Assembly (NCBI GenBank): GCA_028703495.1
Contig: JAQVMT010000005.1
Location: forward strand, 43,600 to 107,599
Reading direction: 5' to 3'
Origin: Clostridia bacterium
GTDB taxonomy: Bacteria > Bacillota > Clostridia > Christensenellales > CAG-314
Length of the DNA stretch: 64,000 nt
A model generated the notes under the pieces. That model was not told where the DNA came from and ran no database searches. It worked only from the letters and a program-made list of their open reading frames with translations. Every line of letters starts with the position of its first letter. Within the stretch, counting starts at the first letter, position 1. Shown piece by piece: positions 51,168 through 60,858 of the stretch. The position numbers were made by a program, and so were the translations under genes.

Positions 51168-54164
51168 ATGAAAAATAGTTTTACGTTTTATAGAAAAGCT
51201 GTTGTGGTTATTTTCATGCTGGCAATATGCTTATCGATAATATTGGCTTCGAAGGAAATAAATGTATTTGCCGACGAAGAAAGAACTATACTTGTCACCG
51301 ATGGTCAAACCAGCTATATTCGAGAGGATATCACGCTTTTTATTGGAGAAAACTATCTTGAAGCAAGCACCCTTGCATTGTCAAGATTCAATTATTGCAC
51401 AAGTGATTTGCGTGGCGGAATAACCACGAATTTACCGAGTCAACTAAGCGCTGTCGTTGGAATAATTAATGAATTGATGGACTATGATATGCCGCGGAAG
51501 CTTGGAGGCGGAGCGGCGGTAATCGGCTACAATCGGACAACGAATATCGACTATGCACTTAGAAGTCTTTCGGCATTGGAAATGTCGAAAGAAGATGCAT
51601 TGGCACGGTCAAATATGTTTTTAAATAACGGAGCGCAGCATTGGAGCGTGCCGGTCGTTGTATCCGAATCAAATTCATATTCGCAATATGCTTCTCCTTT
51701 AACGATTCCCGAGACCTCAAGATCGCTGTTTACGGAGTGGTTTACCGAGCAAACAGGCACTGAAGATCAACCGTACTGGTGGAAGGAGGTTATGACATTA
51801 TGCGTGTGGGATTTTGCTGTGTTTCCCACATCGATAGCTATGATGGGTATTGAGCAAATAGGTAATTTGATGAGGGAGTATCAACGTTTTATAGTTTTAT
51901 ATGCTTCAAATGACCCCAAAGCAGGCAATCCTATAACCGATCTCGGCATCGAAAACACAAGCTACGACAGCAAATATGACAGCACATGGACTAAGGTTGA
52001 ATGGTTTAACGGCGATGAGTATGCAAACCTCAATTGTACTCTTGAAACAAATACACCCGTTTATATATACATTCAGCAGAATACAACGCCTTCCACATTC
52101 GGTACATACATTTGCGAGCTGGCTATAGGATATACAAGTATGAGCGTAGCTTCTTTTCAAAACGAATTGAGAAATCCCAGATGGGCAATGTTTGCGTTGT
52201 CGTGGCAAGGATTTTATACCTTTGAATCTGATTTGTGCGGAGGTAACGGTGAATATGTAGTTTATGTAGGATATAATACTACAAACAATCCAAATAAAGC
52301 AATCAGAGGTGTTGTGCTCAAGACTCAACAAGGACGTCAATTAAGCTTTCCGAATTCCACTCTTTATATCATAAATAATATGACGTATATAGCGGCAGAG
52401 GTTTACAGATTTAAGGATAACGACATTGTAACGTCATACGGATATTCGGATAACTCTACATTCGATGACGATTATAATGCTGCGTTGCTTTACACGTTCG
52501 ATCCTGCTGCAGGCGACCCGTTGACGGATGATTTTTTACTTTATGGCGGAAGCTATTCGGATGAGGACTGGATAACGGTAAAAAATCAAGACGGAAATTT
52601 GGCAAACACAAGAAATTCAGAGCATGGATCGTCTTATCTTGCAATAAAGAAGGGGTGTAGGCACGTTAATGAGTCGGGTACGATCTTTAATAATGATTAT
52701 TATTGTTGGGAGAACTGTGACAAATGCGGTCGCTATTTTAACAAGCAAGTTCATACTTTTGAAGTCAGCGAAGTTATAAAACAGCCGACATGTTTGGAAA
52801 ACGGAATGGAACGTGTTAAGTGCACTCATTGCGGTTATACCTGCAAAAGAGAAGTTCTAGCCTTAGGACACAATTGGAAGCACGTTTCCGGCGGCGCAAG
52901 CGGACACACCACAAATTGTACACGTTGTAAAGAATCGCATTTCAATGAGCATAACTTTTTACATTCCGATGTTATGAAGCACAGCTGTACCGAAAAGGGC
53001 TCGTATATCGATGTATGTACGGATTGTTTCTACTTTGACGGTATTCATTTATATGAAGAATACGGCGAGCACGACCACAGCAAAAGTGAGGTAGTATCCG
53101 AGCCAAGTTACGGTTATTGCGGTATTACCAATCACATCTGTAAATACTGCGGACACATAGAGGAGGAAAGAACATGGATATATTTAGATGGGCTTAAGAT
53201 GTTCGGCCCAAATACTTGGGATACATGTGTTGACAATGCCGTGGAAAACAGTGGAGCATCGTTTAATTTTACGCCGATTTTATACAATTTAAATCGAGAT
53301 TGTAGAGCGGGATATACGATTTTGATGGGGTATCGAACGAATTCGAGACCATGTATAACAAATATTTTTGTCTCTTTGGTCAACCACGGTGAACAGTATA
53401 TTGATGAAAACGGTTATATATATCGTTCAGTTGAATTGATGGAAGAAGATTGGTACGGCGAAGGTAAGGTAACGTACCTTGTCGGAGATGCAAATAAAGG
53501 TGTAGGTGGTGTCGATATGTTTATTTATTGTACCTACAACAGAAATGCCGGCGCTCCGATAACTGCAGTCCATTTCGGCAATTATTATGATTTCGACCGA
53601 GACGGATATGAAATTGTCCTGACGGAGGACGGCGATTATGCTGAGTTGAACAAAGGGACAGGACTTCCGGATGTATTTATGTTCGTTCAAAGAGGAGATG
53701 TAATACAAAGCAAAGCAAGAGAATACAGCATAAGAATTCAAACAGCGGACTGTTGGTGGGCAGGAACCGATTCGGAAATATCGGTTGCAATCCATTGTAA
53801 GAACGGAAATACTTCTTGGCGTGTATTAGACATAAGCGGAAATGATGATTTTGAAAGAGATGATTGCGATACATATTCGTTTTGGTCACAGGATTACGGA
53901 GAGATTGAGGGAATCGAGCTGCATAATGCGGGGAGCGACGCATGGTGCGTTGCGTGGGTGGAGCTAGACGGAACGACATATCATTTGCATGGTGCATGGC
54001 TGGAGGAAAGCTATTACTATATAGATGCTACACATGCCGAGCATTATGCGAGCATATTTGCAGACGGAAGCTATGTTGCAATTTTGTTGTTTACAACAAC
54101 AAGTGTTGCGGTATGTGTATATATTGTAGTTGTCAAAAAGAAAAAAAGCCGATTAACGGTTTAA
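51168..54164 (+). CDS. Giant surface protein with beta-prism-like and CxxC repeats
   Basis: This is a 998-residue exported protein: signal peptide to about residue 36 (INVFA/DEE) and a C-terminal membrane helix at about 968-989 followed by KKKKSRLTV. Between them are several units with the phrase AGNPITDLGI, NNPNKAIRGV, AGDPLTDDF or AGAPITAVHF, paired with D.N.G.GG...IY; this resembles MABP-type beta-prism repeats. Residues about 495-670 hold a Cys/His-rich region (CENCDKCG, CTHCGYTCKRE..ALGHNW, CTRCKESHF, CKYCGH) like the zinc-ribbon-type repeats of Clostridia surface proteins. The start follows AAGGAGG. Function unknown; I assign it only to the cell surface. Confidence 0.78.
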   Translation: MKNSFTFYRKAVVVIFMLAICLSIILASKEINVFADEERTILVTDGQTSYIREDITLFIGENYLEASTLALSRFNYCTSDLRGGITTNLPSQLSAVVGIINELMDYDMPRKLGGGAAVIGYNRTTNIDYALRSLSALEMSKEDALARSNMFLNNGAQHWSVPVVVSESNSYSQYASPLTIPETSRSLFTEWFTEQTGTEDQPYWWKEVMTLCVWDFAVFPTSIAMMGIEQIGNLMREYQRFIVLYASNDPKAGNPITDLGIENTSYDSKYDSTWTKVEWFNGDEYANLNCTLETNTPVYIYIQQNTTPSTFGTYICELAIGYTSMSVASFQNELRNPRWAMFALSWQGFYTFESDLCGGNGEYVVYVGYNTTNNPNKAIRGVVLKTQQGRQLSFPNSTLYIINNMTYIAAEVYRFKDNDIVTSYGYSDNSTFDDDYNAALLYTFDPAAGDPLTDDFLLYGGSYSDEDWITVKNQDGNLANTRNSEHGSSYLAIKKGCRHVNESGTIFNNDYYCWENCDKCGRYFNKQVHTFEVSEVIKQPTCLENGMERVKCTHCGYTCKREVLALGHNWKHVSGGASGHTTNCTRCKESHFNEHNFLHSDVMKHSCTEKGSYIDVCTDCFYFDGIHLYEEYGEHDHSKSEVVSEPSYGYCGITNHICKYCGHIEEERTWIYLDGLKMFGPNTWDTCVDNAVENSGASFNFTPILYNLNRDCRAGYTILMGYRTNSRPCITNIFVSLVNHGEQYIDENGYIYRSVELMEEDWYGEGKVTYLVGDANKGVGGVDMFIYCTYNRNAGAPITAVHFGNYYDFDRDGYEIVLTEDGDYAELNKGTGLPDVFMFVQRGDVIQSKAREYSIRIQTADCWWAGTDSEISVAIHCKNGNTSWRVLDISGNDDFERDDCDTYSFWSQDYGEIEGIELHNAGSDAWCVAWVELDGTTYHLHGAWLEESYYYIDATHAEHYASIFADGSYVAILLFTTTSVAVCVYIVVVKKKKSRLTV

Positions 54165-54192
54165 AAATATAAAGAGAAAAAAAGGAGTAATT

Positions 54193-56481
54193 ATGATTAA
54201 ATCAAAAGACAAACTTATAGCAATGGTGTTATTTGTATGCTTATTGACGGTGGTAAGCTTGGTACTGAATCTTTACAGTACTACAAGTAGAAGAGTTTAT
54301 GCAGAAGAAAGCATGAAGTATGTAAAAGAGCTACGTGTTTCCTCAAGCGGAAGCTCAAGCGGAGCATCGGACTATTTATCGAACAACGGATATAGCGTGG
54401 TGGATGGTGATCTAAACGCAAATACCGGCAAGGATTTTGTGTATCTAGGTTACAAATCGACTTCGGAACGCGCGGATGCGATTCACAGTATTAAGCTTTT
54501 ATCGTCAACCAATGGAGTGTATACAAGTAAGTATGCAACCGTCAGCAATACGGTGATGTATATAAGAGAAAACTCGTTGGAAGCATATGAACAATTGTCG
54601 GAAGAAGATGCGGCAAACAATAAAGTTATACCCTATAAATATGAAAACGGCGATCCGGGAGCGTTTTCAGATCTTGAGGATGTTGCTAAATGGATATTAG
54701 ATGCTGTGAATAACTTCAAAGCAAACTATATTGGTAACAGTCCGTTTGCGAAATCTGCATACGAGATATTGAATACAATGTGTATAAATGATATTGTGTA
54801 TCAGCCGACAACGGAAGGGGAAAAGGTATTGTTGGGCGATTATTTGATTAACGGAACGTACCAATGGTATGACTTGTTACCTATATTTACCGAATGTGGC
54901 GGCGAGATGTCCTCAGGCTTGTATGAAGTGTTATTGGTAGGACAACGCTCGATTAATGAAGACAGCTTTCTTACAAAAATGTCTAAAGGAGTTATTGCAA
55001 GCAACAATATAACCGACGAGGAATGGAATGCGTATGCAAGTGTATTTGTTACATGGTTTGATATGATTTCTCAGTTTTGTATGGAAAACTCGGCTTTCTA
55101 TTTGTTTGGTGCCATTTGCGATGAGTTAGCTACATACAGCTACGGCGATGCAACCTTAAGAGAATTCTTTATGCAAGCCGCTCATAACGAGGACGAAGTA
55201 AAAGCTGTAATTAAGACATTGAATAAGTATGAGCTTGAGCTTTTATTGGTTGCAAATCCTGTTATTACATTGCTAAACGCAACGGTTGACGATGTTTCAA
55301 AGTTAGCTCTAGAGTATTCCGATTTTGAAGGTAATTATAACTTTTGGGCATATTCCGACAGAGATATGTATACAAAAGAAATTTCCCTTACCGCAGCTGC
55401 CGCTAAAAAGCAACAGCGAGATGCAGTTGCAGGTAGAGATTTTTGGAAAACAGATATTATTGTTCAAAGCTCGCTAGGCGCATTGATAGCTGTTACACTA
55501 ACCGTAATGTCAATTACATATTTTGTTTCAAAATCATTAACGACAAAGGCAACAACGCTTGCACAAACTTCATTGGATGATGCGTTAAGGGGAGCATTTA
55601 CGATGAAAAACGGTGGTGGTTCACTGCTATACAAGAATGCCGTCGCATCTGCGGAAAAGGCATCGGTTATGTTGAAAACAGCTACTCGCGTTTCTAATGT
55701 CGCAAAGGTATTAAGTGTTGTCGGAAAAGTTGTTATCGTTGTAGCTGTTGTCGCTATGGTAGTATTATTGGTTTACAGTCTTGTTCAATATTACAAGAAT
55801 GAATTACCGAATTATGACGATATGCCCAATATTGTATACGATGAAGTATATTACGAAGGGAACCCGCATCTGGTAAAGTACACGCTTGTAAACGGAGCGA
55901 ATATAGACAGTAAGAAGTCGGCAGATTTGAACGGCGGAGGAGCTCCTACGTGGAACGCCTTGTACACCTCAACCAGTGAATACGCGGGAGACCCGATAAA
56001 TACGAACATTCAGATAAAGGGTGGCTCGGGTGTTGATAATAATATGAGGGGAGTAAGCTTCTTCGGTGAGAATAAGTCGGGAAGCACTAACTCCGGTGTA
56101 TTAACTACATCGAAGGGCTGTTACATAAGCTATGGATATTATTGCGATCACAGAGGTACATCCTTTACCACAACATCCACCGAGCATGAATTTGTATGCA
56201 ATAAGTGTGGAGAAACAGTACATGAGGAGCATTACAGCTCCAATACGATAACGCTTATAGAAGCAACGGAAACAAGCGAGGGATATGAAATGGGAACCTG
56301 CGATGCATGCGGTGCAGTGTACGGAAAGACAACTCCCAAATTAGCCCCGACAAGCGGAACAATATTTGTAGGAGCTGCCGGCTGGATTCTACTACCGCTT
56401 GCATTAATAATAGGCGGTGCGATAGGTGCCTTGATCGGAATCTATGCATTAAAAAAGAAAAAGGCTAAAGCACAAGAATAA
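54193..56481 (+). CDS. Surface protein with internal hydrophobic helices and CxxC repeats
   Basis: This is a 762-residue protein downstream of the 998-residue one (28 bases apart, AAAGGAG upstream of ATG). Residues 1-37 are a signal peptide. A beta-prism-like unit follows near 75-105 (DLNANTGKDFVYLGYKSTSE). The middle, about 150-400, is helical and unassigned. Two hydrophobic helices at about 421-445 and 510-535 flank an Ala/Thr-rich segment. A second prism-like unit lies near 590-640 (AGDPINTNIQI) and CNKCGETVHEEH...CDACGAVYG near 665-715, with a final membrane helix at about 728-752. The helix pair inside an exported protein is unusual. Confidence 0.75.
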   Translation: MIKSKDKLIAMVLFVCLLTVVSLVLNLYSTTSRRVYAEESMKYVKELRVSSSGSSSGASDYLSNNGYSVVDGDLNANTGKDFVYLGYKSTSERADAIHSIKLLSSTNGVYTSKYATVSNTVMYIRENSLEAYEQLSEEDAANNKVIPYKYENGDPGAFSDLEDVAKWILDAVNNFKANYIGNSPFAKSAYEILNTMCINDIVYQPTTEGEKVLLGDYLINGTYQWYDLLPIFTECGGEMSSGLYEVLLVGQRSINEDSFLTKMSKGVIASNNITDEEWNAYASVFVTWFDMISQFCMENSAFYLFGAICDELATYSYGDATLREFFMQAAHNEDEVKAVIKTLNKYELELLLVANPVITLLNATVDDVSKLALEYSDFEGNYNFWAYSDRDMYTKEISLTAAAAKKQQRDAVAGRDFWKTDIIVQSSLGALIAVTLTVMSITYFVSKSLTTKATTLAQTSLDDALRGAFTMKNGGGSLLYKNAVASAEKASVMLKTATRVSNVAKVLSVVGKVVIVVAVVAMVVLLVYSLVQYYKNELPNYDDMPNIVYDEVYYEGNPHLVKYTLVNGANIDSKKSADLNGGGAPTWNALYTSTSEYAGDPINTNIQIKGGSGVDNNMRGVSFFGENKSGSTNSGVLTTSKGCYISYGYYCDHRGTSFTTTSTEHEFVCNKCGETVHEEHYSSNTITLIEATETSEGYEMGTCDACGAVYGKTTPKLAPTSGTIFVGAAGWILLPLALIIGGAIGALIGIYALKKKKAKAQE

Positions 56482-56614
56482 TCATTATTTTAGAGAAATA
56501 TGTACCCGATACAAAATAGCTTCTAATCTCTAGATTAAACGCAGATTTGTATTGGTATAAAAAGTATAATACTTAGTAACGCCAAATATGAGATTTTGGC
56601 GTGTGGATAAGTAT

Positions 56615-56660
56615 AAAACCCTGTCGATAGCGGACAAAGTGCAATCGACAGGGTTTTATT
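56615..56660. terminator. Terminator after the surface-protein operon
   Basis: A 14-bp stem AAAACCCTGTCGAT / ATCGACAGGGTTTT with a 15-base loop lies between the operon and the convergent serpin gene; it can serve both directions. Confidence 0.88.
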
Positions 56661-56706
56661 AAAAAGGAACGCAAAAGTATTTCATCGACTAGATATTAAT
56701 GCGTAA

Positions 56707-57939
56707 CTAAAAATTTTCCAACGTTCCGACGAAGATCGGAAGTTTTGTAGTATTGTCAACGATGAAATACACGAAGGGACGGTTAAAATAGACAGGTTTT
56801 TCAGATGGCATCGAGGTCTTTGACATAATAACCGCGGTTACGGCGCCTGCTTTAGTGCCTGCTTCGTCGAATACGATATGTGTTTTATGGATGACGTCGC
56901 TTATAAACAGACCTCCTTCCGCGCTCATTCCCGTGAAGTCCGCACAAGCACCGAAGGATCTAACCATACCCATATTATACAAGCAATCTTTAAGACTTGT
57001 ATCATACTCGTTTTCATACTTTGGAATTCTGACGGTGGCTTCACAGCCCACCGAATTCATTATCGTGCAATAGTATTCGTAATCGATTGATTGCATAAAC
57101 TCATCAAGCCCCACATTCTGGTTCGGCATAAGAGCAACATAACTGTAATTGCCGTTCTTATACATCTTTGTGAGGCGTACACAGGTTTTGGTATAGGCTA
57201 TTTTTTCGGATGAACACAAAAAGTCGGTTGTGACCTCCGAGCCGTTTTGATTATAAAAGGTGTCGGACACGGTACTGCCTTTCGTGTATTTTGTTTCCCA
57301 TTCCGCGTCAAACAAAAGTGCGTTTATCAAAAACATAACGGTGGAAGAATCTATATCCTCGATGATTTTACCGACCATTCCATCAGTTTTCTTATTTACC
57401 CACGCATTAATATCATCAACGGTTTTCCGATCGAAATCAGCCGCGTATGCTTGAGCTCCGTAATAGTCGGCGTTGGTTTGCAAAAAGCTTTTAAGCACGT
57501 AAATGCCGTCTTTTCTAAACCATATGGAATTGGCAATGCTGAGCTTATCCGAATCGTTGCTCGGCAAAGAGTTTACATACGAATACAGGCAATCGTTCAG
57601 CTGTTGCATACTCATACCATCTGACAAAACCTCAAGCATTTCCGTTTGAGTATCTCCAACTGCACCATTAGCGGTCATAGCCAGCGCAAGCATAATCGAA
57701 AGCGGCGAAATAAGCGAATTACCCTCGATTTTTTGTTCACGGAAAAGCTCAAATGCAAAATCGACGTAACCTGCAATAAATTCCTTGCTTATATCGATGT
57801 CGTTGATTTCGTTGGCATAGACTTCTTTCATTAAATCGGTGGAGTATAATATTTGGTCGTTATTTCCGCAAGCTTGGAATACACAACACGCAGATATAAC
57901 CAGTAATATACATATCAATAAAGAAAATGATTTTTTCAT
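56707..57939 (-). CDS. Serpin-family lipoprotein
   Basis: This is a serine (or cysteine) protease inhibitor of 410 residues. The N-terminus has a lipobox (FQAC, Cys24), so it is membrane-anchored outside the cell. Serpin motifs seen are NSLISPLSIMLALAMTANGA, NALLFDAEWETKY and the C-terminal FNRPFVYFIVDN..PIFVGTLENF. The reactive-centre hinge reads EAGTKAGAVTAV: small residues at P12 and P10 suggest an inhibitory serpin. By alignment with antitrypsin the scissile bond lies about MSKT-SMP, with Lys or Thr at P1. Gut bacterial serpins are known to target host proteases; that role here is inference. GGAGGTGCATA precedes the ATG. Confidence 0.93.
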   Translation of the reverse strand: MKKSFSLLICILLVISACCVFQACGNNDQILYSTDLMKEVYANEINDIDISKEFIAGYVDFAFELFREQKIEGNSLISPLSIMLALAMTANGAVGDTQTEMLEVLSDGMSMQQLNDCLYSYVNSLPSNDSDKLSIANSIWFRKDGIYVLKSFLQTNADYYGAQAYAADFDRKTVDDINAWVNKKTDGMVGKIIEDIDSSTVMFLINALLFDAEWETKYTKGSTVSDTFYNQNGSEVTTDFLCSSEKIAYTKTCVRLTKMYKNGNYSYVALMPNQNVGLDEFMQSIDYEYYCTIMNSVGCEATVRIPKYENEYDTSLKDCLYNMGMVRSFGACADFTGMSAEGGLFISDVIHKTHIVFDEAGTKAGAVTAVIMSKTSMPSEKPVYFNRPFVYFIVDNTTKLPIFVGTLENF

Positions 57940-57966
57940 TATGCACCTCCATAAGTCATTTTCTTG

Positions 57967-57995
57967 ATTATATACTATATTCCATTCATTGTCAA
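57967..57995 (-). promoter_or_regulatory. Consensus sigma-A promoter of the serpin gene
   Basis: On the minus strand TTGACA, 17 bases, TATAAT: a perfect match, 28 bases before the start codon. Confidence 0.88.
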
Positions 57996-58057
57996 GGATG
58001 ATTTTTTCTTTTATGTATTATTATCGATGCAGGTTAAAATGACCAAAAAAATAAAAA

Positions 58058-58120
58058 ACTTGATTAATCAAGTAAATTGCCCATAAATTACTTGCTTAAT
58101 CAAGTATTATGTGCTAGAAT
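58058..58120 (+). promoter_or_regulatory. MarR promoter with two palindromic operators
   Basis: ACTTGATTAATCAAGT (58058-58073) is a perfect 16-bp palindrome; ACTTGCTTAATCAAGT (58090-58105) is the same site with one change. Their centres are 32 bases apart, three helical turns. The second site contains the -35 TTGCTT; TAGAAT follows after 17 bases (58115-58120). Confidence 0.85.
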
Positions 58121-58173
58121 GCTTTAGCTGAAGCGAAGAAGCCAAACGTTGTCGTTCGCTAAAGGAGGAGATT

Positions 58174-58845
58174 ATGACACTTGATTACAGTTGTTGCGAT
58201 TATGAAGACTTCATAACCGCGTTTGACAACAACTCCGACATCAACAGCGGTGGAAGCTGTAGTTTGTCGGTCGGAGAGGAGCCCAAGGTTGATGAATTCA
58301 ATACAGAAAGTGCTGTTGCGCAAGGGGTTCAAGCTGATTCACGAATGCCGATTGACGTACCGGGTTTCGGTACAATGAAGCACGTTTCTATGCTGTATCG
58401 ATCTGCCAGAGTGTATTATAATGAGTGCTTGAAGAAATACGGAATCGGGTGCGGGCAGGAGTATTTCTTGCTTAAAATCAATGAGCGACCAAGTATCACC
58501 ATAATTGAATTAGCGCAAACGGGCAATTTCGATAATGCATCTGCTACGAGGGCGGTAATCAAATTGGAATCGCTCGGCTATATAAGGGTTGTACCGGGTG
58601 AGGATGATAAACGTGTAAAAAACTTGTTTGTGACCGAAGCTGCTATGCCCGTCATTGCCGAAACCAAAGAAATCCGCCATCAATGGAGAGAGACCGTTCT
58701 TAATGGCTTTACCGATGCGGAGAAGAGGAACGCGGTGGAAACGCTTGCAAAAATGAGTAACAACGCAGTGGGATTTATCGAAAAATTCAGGCTTATTCAG
58801 GGCGAGCAAAAGTGCGAAGATTCGGCAAACTGTAAAAACGAATGA
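58174..58845 (+). CDS. MarR-family transcriptional regulator
   Basis: This is a 223-residue regulator. The winged helix-turn-helix spans about 90-165 (YFLLKINERPSITIIELAQTGNFDNASATRAVIKLESLGYIRVVPGEDDKR, the DxR wing). The first 60 residues are an acidic, Ser/Asn-rich extension not usual for MarR proteins. AAAGGAGGAG precedes the ATG. The two palindromes in the promoter indicate autorepression; the ABC exporter gene follows after 99 bases and is probably in the same transcript. Confidence 0.9.
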   Translation: MTLDYSCCDYEDFITAFDNNSDINSGGSCSLSVGEEPKVDEFNTESAVAQGVQADSRMPIDVPGFGTMKHVSMLYRSARVYYNECLKKYGIGCGQEYFLLKINERPSITIIELAQTGNFDNASATRAVIKLESLGYIRVVPGEDDKRVKNLFVTEAAMPVIAETKEIRHQWRETVLNGFTDAEKRNAVETLAKMSNNAVGFIEKFRLIQGEQKCEDSANCKNE

Positions 58846-58944
58846 ACATTCACGACGAGACCGCAAGTGCTATAAAAAGGCATTGTTCGACTGCGCACTG
58901 CGGTGCAAAATAAAACACAAGACTAGAAGGATATTTGGATTAGT

Positions 58945-60675
58945 ATGATTAGGAAATTTGCTGCTTATTACAAACCGCATTTAAAGTTATTTATATTGGA
59001 TATGATCTGCGCTGTAGCGGTTGCCGGATGCAGTTTGGGACTACCTGTAATAGTAAATTTGGTTACAACCGATTACGCGCTACGGAGCGAACCGAAGGCG
59101 CTGATTATCGGGTGTTCGGTACTTTTGGGCTTATATGTGCTGAAAGCTTTCTTGAACTTTTTTATACAGTATTGGGGACATGTTGTGGGAGTAAGAATGC
59201 AGATGGACATGAGGAACGCCATGTTCAAGCATTTGCAAAGACTACCCTTTAAATTCTTTGACGATAACAAGGTCGGTACCATAATGTCAAGAATCATCAA
59301 CGATCTTTTCGAGATCAGCGAGCTTGCTCACCACGGACCTGAAGATTTATTCGTATCGATAGTAACGTTAATCGGCGCGTGTGTATTCATGGCGGCTAAG
59401 GTAAGCGTTTGGCTTATGGTTATCGTTCTTGCGGTCGTGCCTTTAATCGTAGTTTTTGCCGCCATTATGCGTATAAGTATGATGAAGGCTTTCAGGAGGA
59501 CACGTGAGGAAACGGGCAGGCTCAACAGCATTGTGGAAAGCTGTATTTCGGGAATCCGCGTATCCAAAGCATATACTGCGGCGGATCACGAAATGGATAA
59601 ATTCCGCAAAGTAAACGACGGTTATGTAAAGGTAAGAACCTTCGCGTTCAAGCAAATGGGTAAATTCTTCGCGGGCATGACCTTTTTCACCGACTTTATG
59701 TACTGGCTTATGGTGTTTTTTGCAGGACTCTTCTGCATTTACGGTATTGACGGAATGACAGGAGCGCAGATAGCAACCGTCCTTTCCTGCGTAGCCATTG
59801 TAATCAACCCCATACGCACGCTTACCGGATTTTTCGAGCAGGTACAAAACGGTATGAGCGGCTTTGAAAGATACCTGCATATTATGGATACGCCCGAAGA
59901 ACCCGAGAGCGTTAACGCCAAGGAGTTCAATGGAATAAACGACAGCATCGAGTTTGACAATGTATGCTTTTCGTATTCAAACGAAGAAAGCAAGAAGGAA
60001 GTTCTTCATGACCTTAGTTTTAAAGTGAAGAAGGGCGAGACCATCGCATTAGTCGGTGCGTCGGGAGGAGGAAAAACCACTGTTTGCCACCTTATTCCGC
60101 GCTTCTACGAAATATCCGCGGGCTCAATTAAAATCGACGGTGTGGATACTCGAGATTATACCAAGTATACCTTGAGAAAGCAGATCGGAATGGTTGCCCA
60201 AGAGGTCTTTCTTTTCGGTGGTTCTATCAAGGACAACATTGCTTACGGTAATTTAGATGCTACCGACGAGGAGATCATCGATGCCGCGAAGAAAGCGAAC
60301 ATTCACGAATTTGCTATGAGCTTGCCAAATGGCTACGATACCGAGGTCGGAGAAAGAGGCGTCAAGCTTAGCGGCGGACAAAAACAGCGTATATCCATAG
60401 CAAGAGCCTTCTTAAAGAATCCTCCGATCCTTATTTTGGACGAAGCTACTAGTGCGTTGGATAACGTTACCGAAATGCAGATTCAAGCCTCCTTAGAAAA
60501 GCTTAGCATTGGCAGAACCACTATAGTTGTGGCTCATAGACTTTCAACCGTAAAGAACGCCGACGAGATAATCGTGCTCGGACGGGATGGAATCGAAGAA
60601 AGGGGTACTCACGACGAGTTGATCGTGCTAAACGGAGTTTACGCCAACCTCTATCAATATCAATTTAGAGAATAA
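58945..60675 (+). CDS. ABC exporter (half-transporter, MsbA/LmrA type)
   Basis: This 576-residue protein has six membrane helices in the first 320 residues and a C-terminal ATPase domain: Walker A GASGGGKTTVCHL (about residue 370), Q-loop MVAQEVFLFGG, signature LSGGQKQRISIARAF, Walker B ILILDEATSALD and H-loop VAHRLSTV. It would work as a homodimer; no second half-transporter is adjacent. Co-location with the MarR regulator suggests drug or lipid export. AAGGATATTTGGATT before ATG 58945 is a modest ribosome-binding site. Confidence 0.93.
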   Translation: MIRKFAAYYKPHLKLFILDMICAVAVAGCSLGLPVIVNLVTTDYALRSEPKALIIGCSVLLGLYVLKAFLNFFIQYWGHVVGVRMQMDMRNAMFKHLQRLPFKFFDDNKVGTIMSRIINDLFEISELAHHGPEDLFVSIVTLIGACVFMAAKVSVWLMVIVLAVVPLIVVFAAIMRISMMKAFRRTREETGRLNSIVESCISGIRVSKAYTAADHEMDKFRKVNDGYVKVRTFAFKQMGKFFAGMTFFTDFMYWLMVFFAGLFCIYGIDGMTGAQIATVLSCVAIVINPIRTLTGFFEQVQNGMSGFERYLHIMDTPEEPESVNAKEFNGINDSIEFDNVCFSYSNEESKKEVLHDLSFKVKKGETIALVGASGGGKTTVCHLIPRFYEISAGSIKIDGVDTRDYTKYTLRKQIGMVAQEVFLFGGSIKDNIAYGNLDATDEEIIDAAKKANIHEFAMSLPNGYDTEVGERGVKLSGGQKQRISIARAFLKNPPILILDEATSALDNVTEMQIQASLEKLSIGRTTIVVAHRLSTVKNADEIIVLGRDGIEERGTHDELIVLNGVYANLYQYQFRE

Positions 60676-60771
60676 TTGCCAAACATCGACGCAAATTAAG
60701 CATACGAAATTATGCGAAGAATGCATAACAATTTACGGCAACAAATTTGCGCAAAGATTTAAAGTAAAACT

Positions 60772-60812
60772 AAAGAGCCGACAGAGGAAAACAATCCCCG
60801 TCGGCTTTTCTT
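60772..60812. terminator. Bidirectional terminator between ABC exporter and degV
   Basis: AAAGAGCCGAC / GTCGGCTTTT stem with a 17-base loop and TTTCTTTAAA after it lies between convergent genes. Confidence 0.8.
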
Positions 60813-60858
60813 TAAATTATCATAATATTCAAGACATACTAACGAAAGCACTTCAAAT

